A stretch of 16,216 bases of DNA, taken from contig JBBPTG010000402.1 in the NCBI GenBank assembly GCA_038093975.1, positions 1 to 16,216 of the forward strand. Direction: 5' to 3'. A model generated the notes under the pieces. That model had not been told where the DNA came from, made no database searches, and saw only the letters and a program-made list of their open reading frames with translations. Shown piece after piece: positions 8,202 through 16,216 of the stretch. Each line of letters opens with the position of its first letter. Positions within the stretch are counted from its first letter, which is position 1. Position numbers and translations under genes: made by a program. This stretch comes from Chalciporus piperatus (taxonomy: Eukaryota > Basidiomycota > Agaricomycetes > Boletales > Boletaceae).

Positions 8202-8211
8202 TTACCCTCGT
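8202..8211 (-). other. Polypurine tract of family A copy 2
   Basis: On the - strand ACGAGGGTAA precedes the LTR and differs from the copy 1 tract by one base (ACGGGGGTAA). Confidence 0.6.
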
Positions 8212-8246
8212 ACTAGAATCAAGTCATCGACAAAGATAAAAGCTAG

Positions 8247-9412
8247 TCAAATGTTCAATCCGTAGTGACCCGGAGAGCCGGTCATGTTCGCGTATCCGAC
8301 ATCGTCGGTTGGATCATCTCCGTCATAAAGAGTGGTGTCGTCGTCGTCACGTGAATACGTCTCACCCGAGATACGGGTATACAGTGGAGGGGGTCATCGA
8401 GCAGCTCGATGGGTATTGGTTGATCAGCGGGAACGGGAAGAGGGCGCAACAGGTGGTGTGGTAGTATGCCTCTGTTCACGTCTAAGTGAGCAATGACCTT
8501 GAATGTGACCGGGTGCCCAGCGGAAGCACGTGGGACACTGGTATATGGGACAGTGGATATGTATGTGGCCCAGTCGGTGACATACGAAGCAGGTGTCGTG
8601 GTACTGGGGATGTGAGGTGAATAGAGGTAAGGTGCCAGTCCGTTCTCATTCAGAGGTGATATAGTTATGCTCTGCACGAAAGAACACTGCTTCTTCTGCA
8701 GCGTCCAAAGGGGAGCTAGACGTGGAAGGTGTCGACGAGGGAAGAGATGAGGTAGAGAGTCCAATGACAGGAGCTGGGGATTGAGCCGCAGAGGCAGATT
8801 CTCGGAGGTAGCGATCTAAGTCATCAAGAAACTCTGGCATTTGTAGCTCATAGAGAGCAATGCTGAGGTTGGCAATTAGATCTCCGTGGATACCGCAGAG
8901 GAAAGCAGCTTCCGAATGAGCTTGGTGGACTACCGTCAGGGAAGGAAGAAGATTGGCAAGATGGGACGCTTGCAAGTAGGCACGGTAGAGGGCAAAGAGG
9001 GGCGACCCCAGGTCAAGGTGAGCGCCGATGGGTATAGAGAGGCGGGAGTCAAGTAGGAATTGGGACATATGGTCCATGATGGCACTGTCCATCAATTCGT
9101 CGTGAAGACAATGAGCAGTGAGTGGCAACTCAATGGGCATAACTCTGACAGTGGGAATAGTGGCAATATGAGTGGGGGCATCTAAGTCTTCCTGTAAGAC
9201 TGGCCACCTAGCGGGGTTTAATGGAAGACCAGTGGTATTCCATCCAGCTTCAGCGATGGTTGGGCTAGCAGGCTGGGGGAGGTGGGACGAGTGAGTTGAA
9301 TGGGTAAAGAAGGAATAGGTAAACCGGGGGGATAAGTGGGAGAAGATGAAGACCGAGATAGAGAAGAAATGGAAGACATAGTGGTAGATGAAGGGGTAGT
9401 AGGAGCGGACAT
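8247..9412 (-). pseudogene. ORF3 of family A copy 2, broken
   Basis: The ATG at 9412 again follows the pol TGA (9419-9417) by 4 nt. The sequence aligns throughout with 2424-3590. A one-base deletion near 9275-9300 shifts the frame. Stops occur at 8648-8646 and 8426-8424, both CGA in copy 1 and TGA here. The first knuckle (CFVCHRLGHIHIHC) and the second (C-x2-C-x6-H-x4-C) keep all metal ligands despite substitutions around them. The pieces appear as open stretches at about 9412-9218, 9140-8646 and downstream. Retention of the ligands suggests the protein was under selection before the copy died. Confidence 0.85.
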
Positions 9413-9577
9413 AGTTTCAGCGGCGAGTTTTGCGTCTGACAGAAGATGGGGATCTTGAGGAAGAAGGGAAGGCGGATGGATGAGCTTTCTTATAGTTTTC
9501 GAGAATGTCCTTGGCATGAATAAGGTCTGCTTCTTTAAGCCAGCGGTCTTCTTCAGCAGTATATCCTTTCCAGCGAA

Positions 9578-10169
9578 TAGTGTTTCAAAGTCCAGTTGCA
9601 GGACCGCAAAAAGACCGGCAACCGACCCGAACCGACATCGGTTGCAACCGGACTGCGGTTGCCAGTTGCCAGATTTTCTGGTATGTATCGGTCCGGTTGC
9701 CATGAAAATCTGAAAAATAAAAGACCGGTCCAAGACCGGTTGCAACCGGTTGCATCACGGACCGGTTGTAGGTAGTCATCTGACCAATTTTCACGCTGAT
9801 GCGCTCATGGCGCATCTGCGCATACCATGTATTTCTATATTTTCTGATGTTTTCCCTCGTTTTAAAATGTTTTAATAATTATTTTTTGTCGTTTTCCCCT
9901 GCAGATGCGCCCTGGGCGCATCTGCGCGTTTTTGACAATATTAAAAGCATTGTTTTGTCAGCTGAAAATCTCTTATATTTACAACTAAAACCAAAATATG
10001 TATAGTAGATCGGTCTTTTAAGACAACCGGTTGCAACCGGTTCGGTTGCCCCGGTCTTTATCGGTTTTGGTCCGGTTGCTTCAAATTTGACAAATAAAAA
10101 GACCGGTCCAGGTCTGGTTGCCTCAAAACTTGATCTAAAAACCAGACCGGACCGGACTTTTAAATACTA
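9578..10169. mobile_element. hAT-like MITE 1 (592 bp) with 8-bp target duplication
   Basis: It starts TAGTGTTTCAAAGTCC and ends GGACTTTTAAATACTA, an imperfect terminal inverted repeat. It is flanked on both sides by CCAGCGAA (9570-9577 and 10170-10177). Removing it and one duplication restores the chromodomain coding alignment. An 8-bp duplication and a TAGTGTT-type end are hallmarks of the hAT superfamily. Inside are subterminal GACCGG and CCGGTTGCAACCGG repeats near both ends and a perfect palindrome at 9901-9925. The short open frames within it show no transposase, so it is non-autonomous. Confidence 0.9.
9901..9925. repeat. Perfect 12-bp-arm palindrome inside MITE 1
   Basis: GCAGATGCGCCC and GGGCGCATCTGC flank a single T. 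A further copy of the arm sequence (GGCGCATCTGCGCAT) lies near 9809-9825. Confidence 0.85.
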
Positions 10170-11107
10170 CCAGCGAATCAGGTACGAGTGGCGTCCGGAG
10201 AAACTTTGGTGTCGGAGAAACTTTCTCTTCTTCGCCTTCTATCAAGTCAGGTGGTGGAGCTGGGAAGTTCGGTCCGTAGACGGGGTTTTCGCGATAGGGC
10301 GATAACAGAGAAGCATGAAACACGAGATGGATTTTCCACGTTTGTGGGAGGCAGAGTTTATAAGATAGCGGAGATAGGACCTGTGTGATGGTAAAGGGTC
10401 CTTCTCATTTCAGGGCGAACTTTGGGGAGGTAAGGGATCGTTTGAGGTTTCTTGCTTCTAGCCAGACTTTGTCTCCTTTAGCGAATGGTTTGAACTTCTG
10501 TCGAGTTCGTGCGGACATCACTTGTCTGGCGAGCTCGTGAGAGGCGAGTGCTTCGTCTCTGGCGGCTGTGAGGGAGTGAAGGCGAAGTTCAACAGCGGGT
10601 AGAGCGGAGTCGGCAATCACTGAAGGAAGAGGGCAGGGTTTGTATCCCATCATGAGATAGAACGGGGATTTGCCAGTGACAGAGTGGGGTCGATGATTGT
10701 GTGCAAATTCTGTGTAGGAGATAGAATCAGCCCAGGATATGGGGTTATCTCCGCAGTAGATTCAGAGATAGGTTTCTACTTCCTGGTTGACACGTTCGGT
10801 TTCTCCATCAGATTGGGGATGGTAGGCGGTGGAGAGAGAAAGGTCGTATCCGAGGATTCGTCCTAGTTCACGAGTGAACTCGGATGTGAATTGTGGTCCT
10901 CTGTCGCTGATGATTTTGTCGTAAAGGCTGAATCTCAGGTAGACTTTGTGGAAAAAGAGGGAGGCAATTCCTTCAGCGGTGACAGTTTTCTTGGTAGGGC
11001 AGAGAATTACCCCCTTCGTAAGCCCGTGGTCAACCACAACCAACAGAGAATCAAAGCCATTGAAAATGGGCAGGTCAGTGATTAGGTCACAAGACACTTG
11101 CTGGAAC

Positions 11108-11817
11108 TAGTGTTTCGAAGTCCAGTTGGCAACTGGTACGAAGACTGGCAACTGGACTGGACCGCAACTGATCGCAACTGGACTGCAGTTGCCGGTTGCC
11201 AGCATTTGAGATCAAAAGACTGCAGTTGCAACTGAAAAAAAGACCGGTTGCAACCGGTTGCAACCGATGCACAGCCGCCCCCTATGTATTACCCTATTTT
11301 TCCTGATTTTTCCTGATTTTTCCTGATTTTTCTGGACCTTTATGAATGTTATTTGAGTTTTTTGATGAATATTGAAGTTAGCCAATGACAATATTGATTA
11401 ACATGTCATAGAATTCATTCTATCATGTATATACACTCTCTGAGTTACATATTTATCTATATTTCATTAGTCTGTGTTGAGAATTGAGTCTATGATTGGT
11501 CTTGACTTCACATGTAACTTGATAATATCTGATGTATCACTACAAAGAACATGCTGTTTTGAAATGCTCATATCTTCATGGCGTGTGAACCGTTTTGCTT
11601 AATCCAGAGACCGATTTGTAGCCAGGAACCGGTACTATTTTTAATTTCTCCCACGCTAAGCGTAAAACCAGTTGCAACCGGTTGCAACCGCCAAAAGACC
11701 GGTTTTTATCGGTTTTGGTCCAGTCTTAACGAATTAATTAATTAAAAAAACCGGTCTCGGTCCAGTCGCCTTCCTAATAAGGAAAAAGACTGGACTGGAC
11801 CGGACTTTAAAACACTA
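11108..11817. mobile_element. hAT-like MITE 2 (710 bp) with 8-bp target duplication
   Basis: It starts TAGTGTTTCGAAGTCC and ends GGACTTTAAAACACTA. It is flanked by GCTGGAAC at 11100-11107 and 11818-11825, and removing it restores the integrase region. Its ends match MITE 1 closely, and both have GGTTGCAACC repeats near each end (about 11243 and 11670). The AT-rich core is unrelated to that of MITE 1 and includes a 10-bp tandem repeat (TCCTGATTTT, three units, 11301-11330). There is no transposase. Confidence 0.9.
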
Positions 11818-12831
11818 GCTGGAACGGCTTAGAGCTTTTCAACGGTATGGGCATTAAAGGTGGGGTAGTCAGATGTGTGTTTGCCTTATTCTGTTGGCAG
11901 GTTGTGCATCCTTCAACATATTTGCGAACAAACTGTGCAAGCCCAGGCCACCAGATTTTGGCTGCAACTAGTTGTCTAGTCTTGAGATAGCCAGGATGGC
12001 TGGTGGTGGGGTGATCATGGCAGCATTGCACGACAGTGCGACATAAGTCTTCGTCCAGCAGGATGTAAACGCGACCTTGGTAGGTCAGGACACCATTAGT
12101 CATTTGCCAGTCGGCTAACCGGGATCGGAAAGGTGCAGGGATATCGCCGTCAATGGCTTGTAATGTGGTAAAGAGAAAGGGATCATTTTTGGAGAGACTG
12201 GAGATGTGGTTGTTCATGGCAGTGTCAATGACACGGACAAATAGGGAGGGTGGTAGTAGAGTGGTACCCACATTGTCATCAGTGTTAGTTGGAAAGTGAT
12301 CAGCACGCCTAGATAAGGCATCAGGACCGGCGAGGGATGAGCCAGGAACATGAATCATTTTCAAGTCAAAGTCGGCAAGATCAAGGAGCCAGCGGGCTTG
12401 CCAACGGTTCAGATTTTGGGGTTGGCAGAAGTAGGTCAGGTTTTTGTGATCAGTGAACAATTAGACAGGGAAGGGAGAGCTGTGGAGATAATGTCGCCAG
12501 GTTTTCAGTGCATGGATCACAGCGAGGAGTTCACAATCATAGATATCATAGTTCCGTTCAGCGTCACCGAAGGACTGGGAGAGGTAGGAACAGGGGTACC
12601 AATTGCTGTTGGCGTTGGTTTGGAGGAGTATACCTCCAGAGGCAAATTTGGAGGCATCAGTTGCGATGGCGAAAGATTTGGAGAGATCTGGGAAGCGTAG
12701 GACGGGTTTCACCAAGAACATCTGTTTCAGGTGAGCGAAGGCATCTTGGCAGGTGTTGCTCCAATCCCATCAATGATCCTTTTGGTCACGATCAAAGGGC
12801 AGGTGACTAAGGAGTAGTTTGGGATAAAATG

Positions 12832-13750
12832 CACTTCAGGCGACCCCTTTTGAAGGGCTAATAGCCTCTACTTTCCTTACCAGAAGAAGGGGCTAATAGC
12901 CCACTTTTCTGTGGGCGCTCCCATAGCTTTCCCACAGTATGTGGGAAAATGATTATTGAGCTATTTAGATGCAATATATCATTATGTCCCTGACTGATGG
13001 AAGTCCCACAGATCTTGCAAGGGATTCCCATGAACACCATGTGGGCTTCCCAAGTCACCATTAACATAAAGTAGCCAAAGCTATTTTTAGACATTTCTGA
13101 GCCTTGGTGAGATTCTTGTGGGAGTCCCATCAATCAGTCAACAAAATCACTCATCATTGATGAACTAATTAATAATATTCCAAAGAAATATTATGCAATA
13201 TTATGTAATCTTGCGGTTGGTGGAGTGGTAATTGAGCTTATGAATATGGAAGTCCCATCCATTGTTGGAGCAGTCCCATGCTGAGCATTGGGAGGCCCAT
13301 ATGTTGAGGGGGTGTCCCACTATAGAGCGATGGGATTCCCACTTGATGTTGAAGGTGTCCCACCATACAATATTGGGAGGCCCATATGTTGAGGGCCCCA
13401 CTCCATAGAGGCCAGGACACTTTACCTGATGTCAGATGCTGGCCCCACCATACAATATCGATACCATATGTCATGTGCGTCCCAATCATGCACTCATTGA
13501 CTCCCACTTGATGCTGGGAATAAGCAGGTCCCACCATAGAGGGATGAGATTCCCACTTAATGTTGAAGGAGTCCCACCATAGAATATTGGGAGGCCCATA
13601 TGTTGAGGGGGTGTCCCACTATAGAGGGCTGGGGTTCCCATTTAGTCAGTGAATGTCCCATATTTCAGGTCTAATTGCATTTCCACATGAAAGTGCTTGT
13701 ATTTCTCAACATTTGCAAGCTAACACATTTATGGACATAGGATAGAATAT
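12832..13750 (-). repeat. TCCCA-rich terminal repeat region of the KDZ element
   Basis: The 0.9 kb between the transposase stop and the gypsy junction has no credible gene. TCCCAC or TCCCAT, on either strand, recurs about twenty times. From about 13250 to 13660 longer units occur: ATTGGGAGGCCCATATGTTG begins at about 13287, 13372 and 13586, alternating with GTCCCACTATAGAG and ATTCCCACTTGATGTTGAAG. Near the left edge the palindrome GGGCTAATAGCC occurs twice (12855-12866 and about 12890-12902). Repeats of this kind next to a transposon end are plausible transposase binding sites. Confidence 0.65.
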
Positions 13751-15240
13751 TTACTCTACTCGATGTCTTTTTCTCCCAATGTAAAGATCAGCACCATGCA
13801 AAGAACCCTCTATGTCTTCTTCCAAGGGGTCCACTCCATGACTCAATAATCCAAAGTCCTCTATCAAATCAATCACCTCAGCATCCTCAACATTGTCATC
13901 TTCAGAGTCTGAGGAGCTCAGGTCATCATTCTTTTCCATCTCCTGTGGGATATTGGACTGCATAGCAGTAATCTGTAAGATAGAAGGACCCCATGATGCA
14001 CCAGTAACATGTGAACCAGGTATATCCTCAACACCTTTCTGCCAAAGAGCACAAAGTTGAAGAAGCTTCTTCCTATGCAATTCAAGTTGGTATTGCATAG
14101 CAACATTGTCTGAGACATTGTCAACCATCATTCACAAGGAGATCAATGAACAGAAAAACCTGTATCTTCAAGTGCCTTCAACACCACATTCCATTCTTTA
14201 AGCATCCAGCTTTGCATAGCAGCTCTTTCTTTCTGAAGTCTTGCTTCTTCTTCCATGCAACGATCAAGCTCAAGCATAGCTTTTATACCTTGACTGATAT
14301 TTTCATCACCAAGCCAGTTAGGAATTCCCTCTGAACCATCATAATCTTCCAAACCAACATCCTGCCAAACCTCATCATCCACATCTAAACTCCAGACTCT
14401 CTTCTTGGGAACCTTTAAAGGAACAATTGCTCCCTTTGGTGCAAGTCCCTGATGTACATGATGTCTCATTTTATCACAGAGAGCATTGTACTTGGCAACC
14501 AAGGCCAAGATACCAGGCTCACGGCGACTAATGGCTGACTGAGTGTGAGAGTGAAGTTTTTTCTCTAGAGAGTCTGGTGAGTATTTAATATACTAACTAA
14601 AAAAAGCATACCATTGATAGTTTGACGATATTCCTGTGTCAAACGGTCAAATTCAAACTTTCTTTGGCGAAGACGTTCCCGAATGTGATACTTCAAGGCT
14701 CTAGCATTCATTCTATCCCGCAAATAGGCATTGTTCTTCAACTTCTTCAACTGATGGGTTTCTTCCACCCCCAGAGCAGTCAAACAAGTATTCAAGGCAG
14801 ATTTCATGGTAGTGAGATGCTGCTTGGCACTTTGTATCTCCAGATCGATAGCAGTAACATCACTATCTGGGAGGGTAAGTTGATGTTCCAGAGTCTTGAT
14901 TTGCTGTTGGAGATCAGCAACATTCTCTGTCAAGAGAAGTGCCTTCTCCACAGCCTGAACTCCTTTTGACTTGGATTGCTCTAGAATATTTCAAAGTCAA
15001 AAATGGCTCAAAATGACATACCACAAACTTACTTGGCAGGGCTTTGGTTTGATCAGCTACTTGAGCAGACCAAGCAGCTTGCAAAGTTTGCAAGTCCTGA
15101 CCCACAAGACAAGCCTTGGCCTCTGACATGCGCTGTTGGCACTTTGTCCATTTGCGATCCATCCACACTCCCAAGTTAGACATGGACTTCTCTTGCAAGA
15201 ACAGAACTTGAGCATCAAGAACAGATAGGCGTTGATGATA
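13751..15240 (-). CDS. KDZ (Kyakuja-Dileera-Zisupton) family transposase, C-terminal half, four exons
   Basis: Exons on the - strand are 15240-15033, 14980-14612, 14564-14160 and 14109-13751. Three introns (14981-15032, 14565-14611, 14110-14159; 47-52 bp) start GT, end AG and are all phase 1. The joined frame is 446 codons with no stop until 13751, strong support for the model. An acceptor CAG (15243-15241) shows a further upstream intron. Exon 2 has a long coiled-coil-like stretch and then YLRDRMNARALKYHIRERLR and RQRKFEF. Exon 3 carries HSHTQSAISRREPGI, LVAKYNALC, WSLDVDDEVWQDVGL and GIKAMLELDRC. I recognise these as typical C-terminal motifs of basidiomycete KDZ transposases. The last exon ends in an acidic tail. 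The N-terminal cysteine cluster and DDE core are not in the window. Confidence 0.82.
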
Positions 15241-15570
15241 CTGTCAAATAAACTCAATTATTGTTATAGTATTTAAAAACTTTTCAAACTTTTGCCTACA
15301 ACGGTATTCGAACTCTGGACTTTGTCTACAACTTAGGGGCAAGCCGGATTCATCTTAATCCGCTCCGGTAGTCCCTGTAGCATTACGTAAACTATTACAT
15401 AATCAGGTCACGTGACAAAGGTCCAGACTTAGATGAGTCAGCAATGATGTCATGGCCTAGACCCTAATCCGTGCCTGGTACCTTTTCTTATCATCGTCCC
15501 ACTTACCTTATCTATCTTTCCCTTTATGATTTCCTTATTCGGCTGTTGGTCTGTGCGCACTTCTCAATAG

Positions 15571-15578
15571 TATATAAG
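15571..15578 (+). promoter_or_regulatory. TATA box in family C LTR (right copy)
   Basis: TATATAAG lies about 310 bp into the LTR and is conserved in the left copy. It marks the likely start of the retrotransposon transcript, reading to the right and out of the window. Confidence 0.6.
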
Positions 15579-15692
15579 TAGCCCTGTACTTATCACAGAC
15601 CCCAGTCTAATCCATTTGTTGCTTCACCGCAATTAAGCTTTAGTACTCAGCATATTCCTTCGCAAGGCTTAGTGTTGCCTTAAGTCCCCGCT

Positions 15693-15715
15693 GTGTTGTG
15701 ACTCAGTCATAACAC
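15693..15715. repeat. Near-palindrome in family C LTR (right copy)
   Basis: The arms GTGTTGTGA and TCATAACAC flank the centre CTCAG. With neighbouring bases the centre forms a TGACTCA bZIP (AP-1/Gcn4-type) site. The arms are the same as at 6903-6925. Confidence 0.6.
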
Positions 15716-15971
15716 TTGGATTAGACTTGAAAACACCGCCTGGACTCTAGGGCTAAAGAGTTGGTCAAGAAGACCGTTTGTGTACGTGACACACAGGAGA
15801 CCGCAACTCCGTCCACTGCTGCATATACGGCCGTCCGCCGTCATAAATTGGATAAAGTTGCTGTTCCCCATAGTGCACTAGGGGCTTTTTGATCGTTCGA
15901 GACGTCTTGGGGCCCGCTCACGCGCCAACCCTCTGACTGTAGACACGATCCGGGTTCGCGTGATCACCCGT

Positions 15972-15979
15972 TGACGTCA
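15972..15979. promoter_or_regulatory. CRE-like palindrome TGACGTCA (right LTR)
   Basis: It is the counterpart of 6639-6646 and identical in both LTR copies despite many differences around it. Function is inferred from the motif only. Confidence 0.4.
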
Positions 15980-16216
15980 CGCATTCGCCATCTGGCTATT
16001 CTATTCTTTTGGGCCAGCCTTTAGTGCCCCGTCTCTGTTACCCTCAGTACTATAGTATTTTGTTCGAAGACCGGATTGGGATCGTGCCCAATTGCGAAGG
16101 ACGACAAGGGAAAAGCGCGTCGCCGCCCCCTTGGCTGAGTCATACGTAGCAACGTAAGCCGGCAGCACCGCCGAGGTACAAAATAGAAAAAATAAAAATA
16201 GTATCCTGTATTACGA

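Larger units (their letters stand above)
7709..12831 (-). mobile_element. Ty3/gypsy family A copy 2, decayed and interrupted by two MITEs
   Basis: This is the reverse-oriented relative of 1-4106. It holds pol from the RT thumb to the chromodomain, ORF3, a polypurine tract and the 3' LTR. Homology to copy 1 stops at about 12831, matching copy 1 near 309. There it abuts the presumed terminus of the KDZ element. Two hAT-like MITEs split its pol. Several nonsense changes and frameshifts are present. It sits inside element C. Confidence 0.92.
9417..12831 (-). pseudogene. pol: pol of family A copy 2, broken (RT thumb, RNase H, integrase, chromodomain)
   Basis: It aligns with copy 1 from the RT thumb onward. 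RNase H (TDASKFASGG, YDCELLAVI, FTDHKNLTYF) lies at about 12690-12400. The integrase finger and core lie on both sides of the MITE at 11108-11817. GPF and the chromodomain lie on both sides of the MITE at 9578-10169. Nonsense codons: TAA at 12463-12461 (CAA in copy 1), TGA at 10764-10762 and TGA at 10407-10405 (both CGA in copy 1). A small indel near 12785 also shifts the frame. No active protein is expected. Confidence 0.9.
12832..15261 (-). mobile_element. KDZ-type DNA transposon, 3' part
   Basis: It contains the C-terminal half of a KDZ transposase gene and a repeat-rich 3' terminal region. The left edge is placed where homology of A copy 2 ends and CACTTCAGGCG begins. The right edge is where the family C LTR starts. 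The other terminus and the catalytic half of the gene lie outside the window. I did not find the matching terminal repeat, so the left edge is inferred. Confidence 0.7.
15262..16216 (+). repeat. LTR of a family C element, 5' portion (runs off window)
   Basis: It starts TGTTATAGTATTTAAAAAC and aligns in reverse orientation with 7314 down to about 6416. The last 9 bases of the window still match. The preceding ATTAT (15257-15261) would be the 5-bp target duplication. It lies in an intron of the KDZ gene, 18 bp upstream of the acceptor. Whether this is a solo LTR or the 5' LTR of a full element cannot be told here. Confidence 0.85.

Noticed and set aside
9480..10005. Open frames of 68-77 codons overlapping MITE 1
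   Set aside because: They cross the MITE ends and palindromic repeats, have biased composition and no transposase motif.
12350..12810. + strand open frames of 116 and 100 codons
   Set aside because: They are opposite the RNase H part of copy 2 pol, and the matching shadow (443-721) exists opposite copy 1 pol.
13201..13537. Two - strand frames in the repeat field downstream of KDZ
   Set aside because: Their translations simply reflect the repeated TCCCA/GTGGGA units, with Trp/Gly/His-rich low-complexity sequence.
13250..13660. Possible CRISPR-like array
   Set aside because: Repeat units are degenerate, unevenly spaced and partly overlapping, with no constant spacer length, and the context is eukaryotic.

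Overview
The window is a block of nested transposable elements from a filamentous fungus, most likely an agaricomycete basidiomycete. The evidence is a KDZ-type transposase with introns of about 50 bp, chromodomain-bearing Ty3/gypsy elements, and hAT-type miniature elements. I see no cellular host gene, no tRNA or rRNA gene and no CRISPR array. All protein-coding sequence found belongs to mobile elements.

Layout, left to right. (1) 1-4106, + strand: the 3' part of a Ty3/gypsy element (family A, copy 1). It holds the end of reverse transcriptase, RNase H, integrase and a chromodomain, then a separate downstream ORF ('ORF3') with CCHC zinc knuckles, a polypurine tract and a 471-bp 3' LTR. (2) 4107 to about 6370, - strand: a different Ty3/gypsy element (family B) with gag, protease and the first residues of RT. 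Its pol is cut exactly where the copy 1 LTR ends. (3) About 6371-7708, - strand: the 3' end of a third LTR retrotransposon (family C), with a C-terminal ORF fragment, a PPT and an LTR of roughly 0.94 kb. (4) 7709-12831, - strand: a second, decayed copy of family A (copy 2). Its pol is interrupted by two hAT-like MITEs at 9578-10169 and 11108-11817, each flanked by a perfect 8-bp target duplication. (5) 12832-15261, - strand: the 3' part of a KDZ-type DNA transposon. It has about 0.9 kb of TCCCA-rich terminal repeats and the last four exons (446 codons) of the transposase, with no frame break. (6) 15262-16216, + strand: the beginning of a family C LTR, inserted in an intron of the KDZ gene and running out of the window.

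The simplest history is serial nesting. Element B received A copy 1 and element C. Element C received A copy 2. A copy 2 received the two MITEs and the KDZ element. The KDZ element received another family C LTR. If so, the missing halves should lie just outside the window in reverse order.

The most interesting points are: the conserved zinc-knuckle ORF3 placed 4 nt after the pol stop in both family A copies; the excess of CGA-to-TGA nonsense changes in the decayed copy; the palindromic subterminal repeats of the hAT MITEs; and the intact KDZ 3' gene half with its repeat-rich terminus.
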